From contig NZ_WHOY01000031.1 in assembly GCF_009765445.1 (NCBI RefSeq), positions 3,815,606 to 3,879,605 on the forward strand: a DNA stretch of 64,000 bases. Reading direction: 5' to 3'. The notes beneath the pieces are model-generated. The model made no database searches, was not told where the DNA came from, and saw only the letters and a list, made by a program, of their open reading frames with translations. Origin of the DNA: Pantoea sp. BAV 3049. GTDB lineage: Bacteria > Pseudomonadota > Gammaproteobacteria > Enterobacterales > Enterobacteriaceae. The position numbers and the translations under genes are program-made. This document shows, in pieces, positions 28,946 to 36,828 of the stretch (position 1 is the stretch's first letter; each line of letters starts with the position of its first letter).

Positions 28946-29827
28946 ATGACTAACGGCTATCTGGCTTTCCCCCAATTTGATCCGGTGATTTTCTCCGTCG
29001 GACCGATCTCCCTGCACTGGTACGGCTTGATGTATCTGGTAGGCTTTATTTTCGCCATGTGGCTGGCGGTGCGCCGTGCCAACAAGCCCGGCAGCGGCTG
29101 GAAAAAAGAAGAAGTGGAAAACCTGCTGTATGCAGGCTTTCTTGGGGTCTTCCTTGGCGGCCGTATTGGTTATGTGCTGTTTTATAACCTGCCGCTGTTC
29201 CTCGATAACCCGCTATATCTGTTCAAAGTCTGGGATGGCGGCATGTCGTTCCACGGCGGTCTGATTGGGGTTATCTGCGTGATGCTGTGGTTCGCCCGCC
29301 GCACCAAACGTAACTTCTTCCAGGTTTCTGATTTTATCGCACCGCTGATCCCATTTGGTCTGGGTGCCGGCCGTCTGGGTAACTTTATCAACGGCGAGCT
29401 GTGGGGCCGCGTGGCACCGGATCTGCCCTGGGCAATGCTGTTCCCTGGCTCCCGCAGCGAAGACGTCGCGCTGGCGGCAACGCATCCTGAATGGCAGACG
29501 TTGCTGTCTACCTACGGCGTGCTGCCGCGCCACCCTTCGCAGGTTTATGAGCTGCTGCTGGAAGGCGTGGTGCTGTTTATCATCCTGAATTTCTTTATCC
29601 GTAAAAACCGCCCGATGGGGGCCGTCTCCGGCTTGTTCCTGATCGGCTACGGCGCGTTCCGCTTTATTGTGGAATTCTTTCGCCAGCCGGACGCTCAGCT
29701 TGGCCTGTTTGACAACAGTATCAGCATGGGGCAGATCCTCTCCACACCGATGATTTTCGCCGGTATTGTGATGATGATCTGGGCCTATCGCCGTCGCGGC
29801 GCTCAGCAACTTCGTGAGGAAAAATGA
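28946..29827 (+). CDS. lgt: prolipoprotein diacylglyceryl transferase Lgt
   Basis: Lgt moves diacylglycerol from phosphatidylglycerol to the lipobox cysteine of prolipoproteins, the first step of lipoprotein maturation. The 293-residue inner-membrane protein has about seven helices. It shows His103 in [10 protein letters not shown] and the Lgt signature [18 protein letters not shown] near residues 138-155, plus [12 protein letters not shown] near 196. Its products in this window include the two channel lipoproteins, YgdI, YgdR and MltA. The stop codon overlaps the thyA start (ATGA), giving coupled translation. Confidence 0.97.
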   Translation: MTNGYLAFPQFDPVIFSVGPISLHWYGLMYLVGFIFAMWLAVRRANKPGSGWKKEEVENLLYAGFLGVFLGGRIGYVLFYNLPLFLDNPLYLFKVWDGGMSFHGGLIGVICVMLWFARRTKRNFFQVSDFIAPLIPFGLGAGRLGNFINGELWGRVAPDLPWAMLFPGSRSEDVALAATHPEWQTLLSTYGVLPRHPSQVYELLLEGVVLFIILNFFIRKNRPMGAVSGLFLIGYGAFRFIVEFFRQPDAQLGLFDNSISMGQILSTPMIFAGIVMMIWAYRRRGAQQLREEK

Positions 29828-30618
29828 AACAGTATCTGGATTTAATGCAGAAAGTGCTCGCTGAGGGCACGCCGAAAAACGATCGCACCGGTACCGGCAC
29901 GCTGTCGATTTTTGGTCATCAGATGCGTTTCAACCTGCAGGAAGGTTTTCCGCTGGTCACCACCAAAAAGTGTCATTTGCGTTCAATCATTCATGAACTG
30001 TTGTGGTTCCTCAATGGCGATACCAATACCGCTTATCTGCAGGAAAACAAGGTCACCATCTGGGATGAGTGGGCTGATGAGAATGGCGACCTGGGACCGG
30101 TTTACGGTAAACAGTGGCGCAGCTGGGGTGCCGCCGATGGTTGCGAGATTGACCAGTTAACCAAAGTTCTGCAGCAGTTGAAAAGCGACCCGGACTCACG
30201 CCGTATTATCGTTTCCGCCTGGAACGTTGGCGAGCTGGATGAGATGGCGCTTGCCCCTTGCCATGCGTTCTTTCAGTTCTACGTGGCGGACGGCAAGCTC
30301 TCCTGCCAGCTCTATCAGCGTTCGTGCGATATCTTCCTCGGCCTGCCGTTTAATATCGCCAGCTATGCGCTGCTGGTGCATATGGTGGCGCAGCAGTGCG
30401 ATCTGGAAGTGGGTGACTTTGTCTGGACCGGTGGCGATACGCACCTGTACAGCAACCACCTGGAACAGACCCGGTTGCAGCTGACTCGTGAGCCGCGCCC
30501 GCTGCCAAAGCTGGTGATCAAGCGCAAACCTGCTTCCCTGTTTGACTATCGCTTCGAAGATTTTGAGATCGAAGGATACGATCCGCACCCGGCGATTAAA
30601 GCGCCAGTGGCGATTTGA
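29824..30618 (+). CDS. thyA: thymidylate synthase ThyA
   Basis: ThyA methylates dUMP to dTMP using methylene-tetrahydrofolate, the only de novo source of thymidylate here. It has 264 residues as in E. coli. The nucleophile Cys146 lies in [12 protein letters not shown]; Arg residues for phosphate binding occur in [14 protein letters not shown] and [33 protein letters not shown] follows. GAGGAA stands before the start inside the end of lgt. A long perfect inverted repeat follows the gene. Confidence 0.98.
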   Translation: MKQYLDLMQKVLAEGTPKNDRTGTGTLSIFGHQMRFNLQEGFPLVTTKKCHLRSIIHELLWFLNGDTNTAYLQENKVTIWDEWADENGDLGPVYGKQWRSWGAADGCEIDQLTKVLQQLKSDPDSRRIIVSAWNVGELDEMALAPCHAFFQFYVADGKLSCQLYQRSCDIFLGLPFNIASYALLVHMVAQQCDLEVGDFVWTGGDTHLYSNHLEQTRLQLTREPRPLPKLVIKRKPASLFDYRFEDFEIEGYDPHPAIKAPVAI

Positions 30619-30623
30619 GTTCG

Positions 30624-30649
30624 ATCAGGAGCGACTCGCCGCTCCTGAT
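30624..30649. terminator. inverted repeat between convergent thyA and ddpX
   Basis: ATCAGGAGCG at 30624-30633 pairs perfectly with CGCTCCTGAT at 30640-30649 around a 6-base loop. It stands between the facing stop codons and would serve as a two-way terminator, though neither side has a strong T-run. Confidence 0.5.
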
Positions 30650-30660
30650 AGCAATACAGG

Positions 30661-31224
30661 TCAGGCGGGCGGATAGCAGGCAAAGCGATCCGTCAGCAGG
30701 GGGTAACTTCCGGAATCGGGCAGTTCAAAATGCCACCATTCGGTAGCGATACCGGTAAAGCCGCCGCCAAACATAATAGCGTTCAGCATCAGCCGGTTTC
30801 GGAGTGCCTCGCGGGTAAGTCCGGGGTAATAAGGGTGGGAACGCTCGTGCATTTCATCAAACCCTGCGCCCATATCCAGTACCTGACCTTCGCTGTCGAT
30901 CAGCGTGACGTCAACGGCAGTACCTCGGCTGTGATTTGAACCCAGAGAAACCTCCACTACGTAGGCGGGGTCGGGGCAAGCCTGCCATAAATTCTGCTGT
31001 GCAGCCTGCGGACGATAGGCGTCATAAACCAGCAGTGTATAGCCAGCCAGAGCGGCGATGCTGATGCTTTTTTCCAGCGCCGCTGCGGCATCGGGATGCA
31101 GCAGGCAGCGATCTTCACAGTAGACTGGCTGGCCGCAGATATTGTCGGCGGTGGCGTATTTCATATCGATGGTCAGTTGTGGAAAAGTTACTGCCAAATC
31201 AATCAGTTCACACTCATCAGTCAT
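30661..31224 (-). CDS. ddpX: D-alanyl-D-alanine dipeptidase DdpX/VanX family
   Basis: This zinc dipeptidase of family M15D splits D-Ala-D-Ala. With the ATG at 31224 it has 187 residues, as E. coli DdpX does. The motifs are complete: Arg71 in VYDAYRPQ, the zinc ligands His98 and Asp105 in SNHSRGTAVDVTL, and the catalytic Glu162 with zinc ligand His165 in TEWWHFEL. No signal peptide is seen, so it is cytoplasmic. A longer frame (31 more codons) lacks support; AGGG lies eight bases before the chosen start. In E. coli ddpX heads an operon for D-Ala-D-Ala import and use in stationary phase. Here it stands alone between thyA and ppdA, where E. coli has no gene. No vanA/vanH genes accompany it, so a resistance role is not suggested. 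Confidence 0.93.
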   Translation of the reverse strand: MTDECELIDLAVTFPQLTIDMKYATADNICGQPVYCEDRCLLHPDAAAALEKSISIAALAGYTLLVYDAYRPQAAQQNLWQACPDPAYVVEVSLGSNHSRGTAVDVTLIDSEGQVLDMGAGFDEMHERSHPYYPGLTREALRNRLMLNAIMFGGGFTGIATEWWHFELPDSGSYPLLTDRFACYPPA

Positions 31225-31350
31225 AACAAACCCTGTATAACATTCTTCTCTTTTCCCGGACGAATGGCGGTGGATGCCCTGAGCCAGACCGCTTTTCGGG
31301 TGATGCAGCTGGTGCATTCGCCAGCCAGAAGGGCAACATCATGCTGTTTT

Positions 31351-31366
31351 TGCGGCATATCCCGCA
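31351..31366. promoter_or_regulatory. candidate CRP-S (Sxy-dependent) site before the ppdA operon
   Basis: TGCGG, six bases, CCGCA forms a perfect inverted repeat with the 5-6-5 spacing of a CRP site. The C in place of T in the half-site core is the mark of CRP-S sites (TGCGA-N6-TCGCA), flanked here by a T-rich run. It lies about 105 bases before ppdA. The E. coli ppdA operon is known to respond to Sxy and CRP. Confidence 0.5.
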
Positions 31367-31471
31367 ACTATTTTGCCAATGCAAACGACAGATTGATATT
31401 GCGCTGAAGGCGTCTCGCAGGATTATTTTTCAACGCTGGACGACTTTTAAGATGAAGACCATCCTGCGCTG

Positions 31472-31921
31472 ATGAAAATCAATCCCGGTTTTACCTTACT
31501 GGAACTGCTGGTGGTGATGATTATCGCCAGCACGCTGACGCTGACTGCCCTGGTCGGTTGGCAGAACTGGCAGCAGCAGCAGCGGCTGAATGCCAGCGCG
31601 CGCCAGCTCCAGCATTTCCTGCTGAGGCTGCGCAATGAGGCTAACTGGCACAACCGACAGCAACTGCTGTGGCAACGCAGCGGCAATAACTGGTGTGTGG
31701 GCAGCGGTCCGCTGCAGCTAACCTGCCAGCGCCAGCGTCGGGTCTTTGTTGCGCCCTGGCCGGAAATAACGCTGCGTTCAGTGACGGAAGGAATGGGTTT
31801 TTATGGTCGCCGTAACGTGGCGAAACCGGGACGCATAGTGATAGCCAACGCAGCCGGGGAGCGGCATATCATCGTATCTTCCCGCGCCAGGGTCCGCATT
31901 TGCCAGGATTCGTGCCCATGA
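31472..31921 (+). CDS. ppdA: minor prepilin PpdA (type II pseudopilin-like)
   Basis: This 149-residue prepilin has the classic type IV cleavage and assembly region: a short leader MKINPG, then FTLLELLVVMIIASTLTLTALV with the Glu at position 5 after the cleavage Gly. The rest is a small globular head with several Cys. PpdD-type pilus assembly uses such minor pilins to start the fibre; in E. coli the set is linked to competence genes. It is first of a run ppdA-ppdB-ygdB-ppdC-recC with overlaps or short gaps, all on the plus strand. Confidence 0.88.
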   Translation: MKINPGFTLLELLVVMIIASTLTLTALVGWQNWQQQQRLNASARQLQHFLLRLRNEANWHNRQQLLWQRSGNNWCVGSGPLQLTCQRQRRVFVAPWPEITLRSVTEGMGFYGRRNVAKPGRIVIANAAGERHIIVSSRARVRICQDSCP

Positions 31922-32478
31922 AACAGGCTGGCTTCACGCTGCTGGAAATGCTGATCGCATTGGTCATCAGCGGGATATTGATGATCGGCGCGGCAAGGTT
32001 TTTGCCTGCGCTGCAGATGGCGAATTTGCGCACTCTGATGAGTATTCAGCTCCATGAAGAGCTGCGGCTGATGATGAGCACGCTGGAAAAGGCTGTTCGC
32101 CGGGCGGGTTATTGCCGGGGAGACTGTCCGGGAGAAGCGCTGACAATCAATCCGCAGGGCAACTGCCTGTTGCTGCGCTGGGATGAAAACAGCAATGGCA
32201 AATGGGAAGGGGTGGAAAATGAAAACAGTGATTTTTACGGTTTTCGCCTGCGCGATGGAAATCTCGAAGCCCAGCGTGGTGTGGAGAGGTGCGATGCAGG
32301 TGGTTGGGAGAAACTCAACGATCCGGCAACCACGAAGATGGCAGAATTCCTGGTCGTCAGGGCAGGACAGCTGGTGCGGCTCAGGTTGAGCGGCTATGTA
32401 CTGGCCTTTCCGCAGTATCCTCTGACGCTGGAAAGCCTGGTGACGGCCGTGAATGTATCCGCGCAGGAGAGTCGGTAA
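31918..32478 (+). CDS. ppdB: minor prepilin PpdB
   Basis: The 186-residue prepilin has a very short leader (MKQAG) before FTLLEMLIALVISGILMIGAARFLPALQ, the N-methylation and helix segment. The globular part carries paired cysteines (YCRGDC) and a WDENSNGKWEGVENE region like the matching part of E. coli PpdB. I start at 31918, which overlaps the ppdA stop as ATGA. It is expected to work at the tip of a type IV pilus together with PpdA, YgdB and PpdC. Confidence 0.88.
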   Translation: MKQAGFTLLEMLIALVISGILMIGAARFLPALQMANLRTLMSIQLHEELRLMMSTLEKAVRRAGYCRGDCPGEALTINPQGNCLLLRWDENSNGKWEGVENENSDFYGFRLRDGNLEAQRGVERCDAGGWEKLNDPATTKMAEFLVVRAGQLVRLRLSGYVLAFPQYPLTLESLVTAVNVSAQESR

Positions 32479-32520
32479 ACGGAGCTCCGGCTGTAACCTC
32501 ATCAACCCCGGAGAGCAGAG

Positions 32521-32946
32521 ATGTGGTATACGAAGGAGCAAGGGAGCGGGGCAATGATCATGGTGATTATGTTGTTGCTGATGTCAGCGGCATTACTGAA
32601 CACCACCCGTCGCCAGCTTGACGAGTCACTGAGCCTGGTGGCGGATGAGCGCCAGTATTTTCAGCAGGCCAGTCAGGCCCTGTCGGCACTGGCATGGGGC
32701 GAGCAGCAATCGTGGTCTCCACTGTTGGGCTGGCAGTGCAAAACGCTGGCTTCGCAGGCGTGGCGTGCCTGCCTGCTGGAGCAGGAGAAACTGCCCGTAC
32801 TGCTGCGGGGAGACAGTGGAGCAGGCACAATAGCCTTTTATCAGTGGCTGGAGCGGAGCAGTGCTGGCTCTCTGGAAAAGAGTGCCCACGGCTGGCTGGA
32901 CTTTTGCCCGCTATCAGTGGAGGCAGAATGTGAGCCGGATGAGTGA
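32521..32946 (+). CDS. ygdB: YgdB, prepilin-associated protein (DUF2509)
   Basis: The 141-residue protein has a short polar start (MWYTKEQGSGA) and one hydrophobic segment (MIMVIMLLLMSAALLNT), then a head ending in GWLDFCPLSVEAEC. The last part closely resembles the GW-DFCPL ending of E. coli YgdB. It takes the GspK/PilX-like place in the minor pilin set; a precise role is not known. It overlaps ppdC by eight bases. The ribosome site GGAGAGCAG precedes the start. Confidence 0.82.
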   Translation: MWYTKEQGSGAMIMVIMLLLMSAALLNTTRRQLDESLSLVADERQYFQQASQALSALAWGEQQSWSPLLGWQCKTLASQAWRACLLEQEKLPVLLRGDSGAGTIAFYQWLERSSAGSLEKSAHGWLDFCPLSVEAECEPDE

Positions 32947-33238
32947 GCAACAGGGCTTCAGCCTGCCCGAAACGTTGGTGGCTCTACTGTTATTTACCCT
33001 CAGTTTCACTGCGCTGATGCATTATCAGCTGGCGCTGGCGAAAGGGGCTCAGCAACAGCTACAGCAAAGGGAGGCCTGGCGGCAGGCATGGCTGCGCTTT
33101 GAAGGTTATCAGGCCGTTGACTGGCAGAGCTCGCTGATGCAGAGGCCAGGCCCTGAAGGTTGTCTGTTGCTGGCAGTGACGGTCATCAGCCCGCTGGGCC
33201 GCAAAGCGGAACTGAAGCAGTTGCATTGTGATCCCTGA
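32939..33238 (+). CDS. ppdC: minor prepilin PpdC
   Basis: A 99-residue prepilin: leader MSEQQG followed by FSLPETLVALLLFTLSFTALMHYQLAL, with the family's unusual Pro just before Glu5. The C-terminal part LLAVTVISPLGRKAELKQLHC matches the E. coli PpdC ending in style. The chosen ATG at 32939 lies inside the end of ygdB; the longer open frame from 32861 is an artefact of that overlap. It precedes recC by about 70 bases. Confidence 0.86.
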   Translation: MSEQQGFSLPETLVALLLFTLSFTALMHYQLALAKGAQQQLQQREAWRQAWLRFEGYQAVDWQSSLMQRPGPEGCLLLAVTVISPLGRKAELKQLHCDP

Positions 33239-33307
33239 TGTTTTGCAACAGACGACGGACGGGTTACAGTGTTCGCGCAGAAGACGATCCCCGGAAAAGG
33301 AGCAGTG

Positions 33308-36300
33308 ATGTTTACCGTTTACCACTCAAATCAGCTGGATTTGCTGAAATCGCTGGCGGCATGGCAGATTGAAAACCAGCCGCTGCGCGATCCTTTCCAG
33401 TCCGAAGTGGTGCTGGTGCAGAGTCCGGGGATGGCACAGTGGCTACAGATGTCGCTGGCGGAGCAGTTTGGCATTGCCGCTAATATCGCGTTTCCGCTGC
33501 CCGCCACCTTTATCTGGGATATGTTTGTCCGCGTGTTGCCGGATATCCCGAAAGAGAGTGCGTTTAACAAGTCAGGCATGAGCTGGAAGCTGATGGCGAT
33601 CCTGCCCGATATGCTGACGCGCGATGAATTTGCCATGCTCAGGCACTATCTGACTGATGATGAGGACAAACGCAAGTTATTCCAGCTTGCCTCACGTGTA
33701 GCAGACCTGTTTGACCAGTATCTGGTCTACCGGCCTGAATGGCTGAACAGTTGGGAAAAGGGGCTTAGCGTTGACGGTTTGGGTGAAGCGCAGCAGTGGC
33801 AGGCTCCGCTGTGGGCCGCGCTGGTAGAGTATACCCGCGAGCTGGGGCAACCTGAGTGGCACCGTGCCAATCTCTACTCGCGCTTTATTTCTGCGCTGGA
33901 AAAGAGCCTCGAGCGCCCGGCCGATCTGCCTGACCGCGTGTTTATCTGCGGCATCTCCGCGCTGCCGCCGGTGTATCTGCAAGCCCTGCAGGCACTGGGT
34001 AAACATATTGATATTCATCTGCTGTTCACCAATCCCTGCCGTCAGTACTGGGGCGATATTCAGGACTATGCTTTTCTGGCGAAGCTGCAAAGCCGGCGGC
34101 GTCAGCATTACCGGCAACAAAGCGAAAGCTCGCTGTTCCGTCAGGCGGATGCTTCCGGCCTGTTTAACGAGGCGGGCGAACAGCAGCTCAGTAATCCTCT
34201 GCTGGCTTCATGGGGCAAACTGGGGCGCGACAACCTGTTCCTGCTGGCGCAAATGGAGTGCCAGGAGATTGACGCCTTTGTGGATATCGAACCGGTCTCC
34301 CTGCTGAAAAGCCTGCAGCATGACCTGCTGGAGCTGGAAGACAGGGCGGTGATTGGGCTGAAGCAGGAAGAGTGGGAAACCAGCCGTAATAAGCGGCTTC
34401 TGGATCCTGCCGATCGTTCGGTGAGCATTCACCTTTGTCACAGCCCGCAGCGCGAGGTTGAGGTTTTGCAGGATCGGCTGCTGGATATGATGACCAAAGA
34501 TCCCGGTCTCTCCCCGCGAGACATTATTGTGATGGTGTCGGATATCGACGCCTACACGCCCTTTATCCAGGCGGTATTTGGCAACGCTCCGTCTGAACGC
34601 TATCTGCCATTTTCAATTTCCGACCGGCGAGCCAGCCAGGCCCATCCGGCGTTACAGGCATTTATCTCTCTGCTCAGCCTGCCGGACAGCCGCTTCACTT
34701 CGGAAGAGGTCCTTGCGCTGCTGGAGGTTCCGGCGGTTGCCGCGCATTTCTCCATTGACGAAGAGGGGTTGAGACGCCTGCGGCATTGGGTGGGAGAGTC
34801 CGGTATTCGCTGGGGGTTGGATGATGACACGGTGCGGGATCTGGATCTGCCGCCAACCGGCCAGCACACCTGGCAGTTCGGCCTGACAAGAATGCTGTTG
34901 GGTTACGCCATGAACAGCGAGACCGGGCACTGGCAGGGGATCCTGCCCTATGATGAATCCAGCGGGTTGATTGCCGAGCTGGCGGGAAACCTGGCGGAAT
35001 TGTTGATGCGTCTTCGTCGCTGGCGTGAACAGCTGACCTCGCCGCGCGGGCTGGAGAGCTGGCTGCCGCTGTGCCGTGAATTGCTCACTGACTTTTTCAC
35101 CGGAGATGCCGATACCGAAGCGGCGCTGGCGCTGATAGAAGAGCAGTGGCAGCAGGCGATCAGCTACGGCATCCAGGCGCACTATCAGCAGCCAATCCCG
35201 CTGACGTTGCTGCGCGATGAACTGGCAGGCCGGCTTGATCAGGAGAGGATCAGCCAGCGCTTCCTCGCTGGACCGGTCAACTTCTGTACCCTGATGCCAA
35301 TGCGTTCCATCCCTTTTAAGGTGGTGTGCCTGCTGGGAATGAACGATGGTGTTTATCCGCGGACGTTGCCGCCGCTGGGTTTCGACCTGATGAGCCAACA
35401 GCCCAAAAAAGGAGATCGCAGCCGCCGGGACGATGACCGCTATCTGTTCCTGGAGGCGCTGAATTCCGCGCAGCAGCAGCTCTATATCAGCTATATCGGG
35501 CGGACGATCCAGGACAACTCAGAGCGCTTCCCTTCCGTGCTGGTCAGCGAACTGGTGGAATACATCAGCCAGAGTTTCTGTCTGCCCGGTGACCAGGATC
35601 TCGACGTGGACAGCAGCGCTGCCGCAGTGGAGAAGCATCTTCAGCATCTGCACAGCCGCATGCCGTTCGCGGCTGAAAACTTCTCACCACAGGCTGAGTA
35701 TCAAAGTTACGCGGCAGAGTGGTTGCCAGCAGCCAATGCCAGCGGAGTGCCGCATCCGCCGTTTATGCAGCCGCTGCCGGAAGCGGAAATCACCGAGCTT
35801 AACTTTGAGCAACTGGTCCGCTTCTGGCGTCACCCGGTTCGGGCCTTCTTCAGCCAGCGACTGGGTGTGAGTTTCCTGCTGTCCGATCCCGAACTGCCGG
35901 ATGCCGAGCCGTTCGCGCTGGACAACCTGAGCCGCTACCAGGTGAATACCCAACTGCTGAATTCACTGATTGATGATCAGCCCGCTGAACCACTGTATGA
36001 CCGGCAGCGTGCGGCCGGGAACCTGCCGTACGGCGCTTACGGCGAGCTGTTCTGGCAGGAGCAACTGGCGGATATGAATGAGCTGGCCAGCCAGATCCGG
36101 GCGCAACGTAAAGAGTCCACCAGCCAGGAAATCAATCTGCAGGTCGGTGGGCTGCAGTTGAACGGCTGGTTGCCCATGGTCCAGGATGACGGGCTGCTGC
36201 GCTGGCGTCCCGGCCAGCTGAATTTTACCGATGGCCTGGCGCTGTGGCTTGAGCATCTGGTTTACTGTCTCTCTGGCGGAACCGGTGAAAGCCGTATGTA

Positions 36301-36688
36301 TGGCCGTAAAGAGAGCCAGTGGCGTTTCCCGGCATTGCAGCCGGAGCAGGCGGGTGAATGGCTGGAGCGTTACGTTGCCGGATACCGGCAGGGCATGTCT
36401 GCGCCGTTGCTGCTGCTGCCCCGCACCGGTGGAGCCTGGCTGCAGGCCAGCTTTGATGAAAAATCCCTGACCGTTCTGCATGATGAAGGCACTCAGGCAA
36501 AAGCGCGAATAAAACTGCTGCAGGCCTGGCAGGGGAATATGCAGATGGAGGGTGAGAGTAGCGATCCCAGTCTGGCACGCCTGTTCCGCACGCTGGATGA
36601 GGACACCGTTCAGGTTATTACGGCTAACGCGGAAGCCTGGCTGCTGCCGCTGCTGCAGATCAATGACATTAAGTCAGACATCCTGTAG
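33308..36688 (+). CDS. recC: exodeoxyribonuclease V gamma subunit RecC
   Basis: RecC is the scaffold of the RecBCD helicase-nuclease. It splits the DNA strands and recognises Chi through an inactivated helicase fold. I start it at 33308 (MFTVYHSNQLD), giving 1126 residues, with AAGGAG correctly placed; a frame opening 13 codons earlier lacks a ribosome site. Conserved stretches include VQSPGMAQWLQMSLAEQFGIAANI, FICGISALPPVYLQALQALGKHI, CHSPQREVEVLQDRLL and FKVVCLLGMNDGVYPR. The pilin genes upstream and ptrA, recB and recD downstream stand in the E. coli order. Confidence 0.97.
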   Translation: MFTVYHSNQLDLLKSLAAWQIENQPLRDPFQSEVVLVQSPGMAQWLQMSLAEQFGIAANIAFPLPATFIWDMFVRVLPDIPKESAFNKSGMSWKLMAILPDMLTRDEFAMLRHYLTDDEDKRKLFQLASRVADLFDQYLVYRPEWLNSWEKGLSVDGLGEAQQWQAPLWAALVEYTRELGQPEWHRANLYSRFISALEKSLERPADLPDRVFICGISALPPVYLQALQALGKHIDIHLLFTNPCRQYWGDIQDYAFLAKLQSRRRQHYRQQSESSLFRQADASGLFNEAGEQQLSNPLLASWGKLGRDNLFLLAQMECQEIDAFVDIEPVSLLKSLQHDLLELEDRAVIGLKQEEWETSRNKRLLDPADRSVSIHLCHSPQREVEVLQDRLLDMMTKDPGLSPRDIIVMVSDIDAYTPFIQAVFGNAPSERYLPFSISDRRASQAHPALQAFISLLSLPDSRFTSEEVLALLEVPAVAAHFSIDEEGLRRLRHWVGESGIRWGLDDDTVRDLDLPPTGQHTWQFGLTRMLLGYAMNSETGHWQGILPYDESSGLIAELAGNLAELLMRLRRWREQLTSPRGLESWLPLCRELLTDFFTGDADTEAALALIEEQWQQAISYGIQAHYQQPIPLTLLRDELAGRLDQERISQRFLAGPVNFCTLMPMRSIPFKVVCLLGMNDGVYPRTLPPLGFDLMSQQPKKGDRSRRDDDRYLFLEALNSAQQQLYISYIGRTIQDNSERFPSVLVSELVEYISQSFCLPGDQDLDVDSSAAAVEKHLQHLHSRMPFAAENFSPQAEYQSYAAEWLPAANASGVPHPPFMQPLPEAEITELNFEQLVRFWRHPVRAFFSQRLGVSFLLSDPELPDAEPFALDNLSRYQVNTQLLNSLIDDQPAEPLYDRQRAAGNLPYGAYGELFWQEQLADMNELASQIRAQRKESTSQEINLQVGGLQLNGWLPMVQDDGLLRWRPGQLNFTDGLALWLEHLVYCLSGGTGESRMYGRKESQWRFPALQPEQAGEWLERYVAGYRQGMSAPLLLLPRTGGAWLQASFDEKSLTVLHDEGTQAKARIKLLQAWQGNMQMEGESSDPSLARLFRTLDEDTVQVITANAEAWLLPLLQINDIKSDIL

Positions 36689-36828
36689 TGTTACTTTATA
36701 ACCTTATTTTTCGAGTTTTTTTCTGCTCGCTTATCAAACACAGCCGAAAGTGAGCTTTCTGGGATAAACATCTGTCGTTTTGTGCGTTGCGCAGGCCTGA
36801 CAGAAGATTAGAACGTTGAGGAGTTTGA

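Noticed and set aside
30661-31224. Vancomycin-resistance VanX
   Set aside because: The neighbours are not vanH/vanA/vanR/vanS, the host is Gram-negative, and the length and motifs fit chromosomal DdpX.
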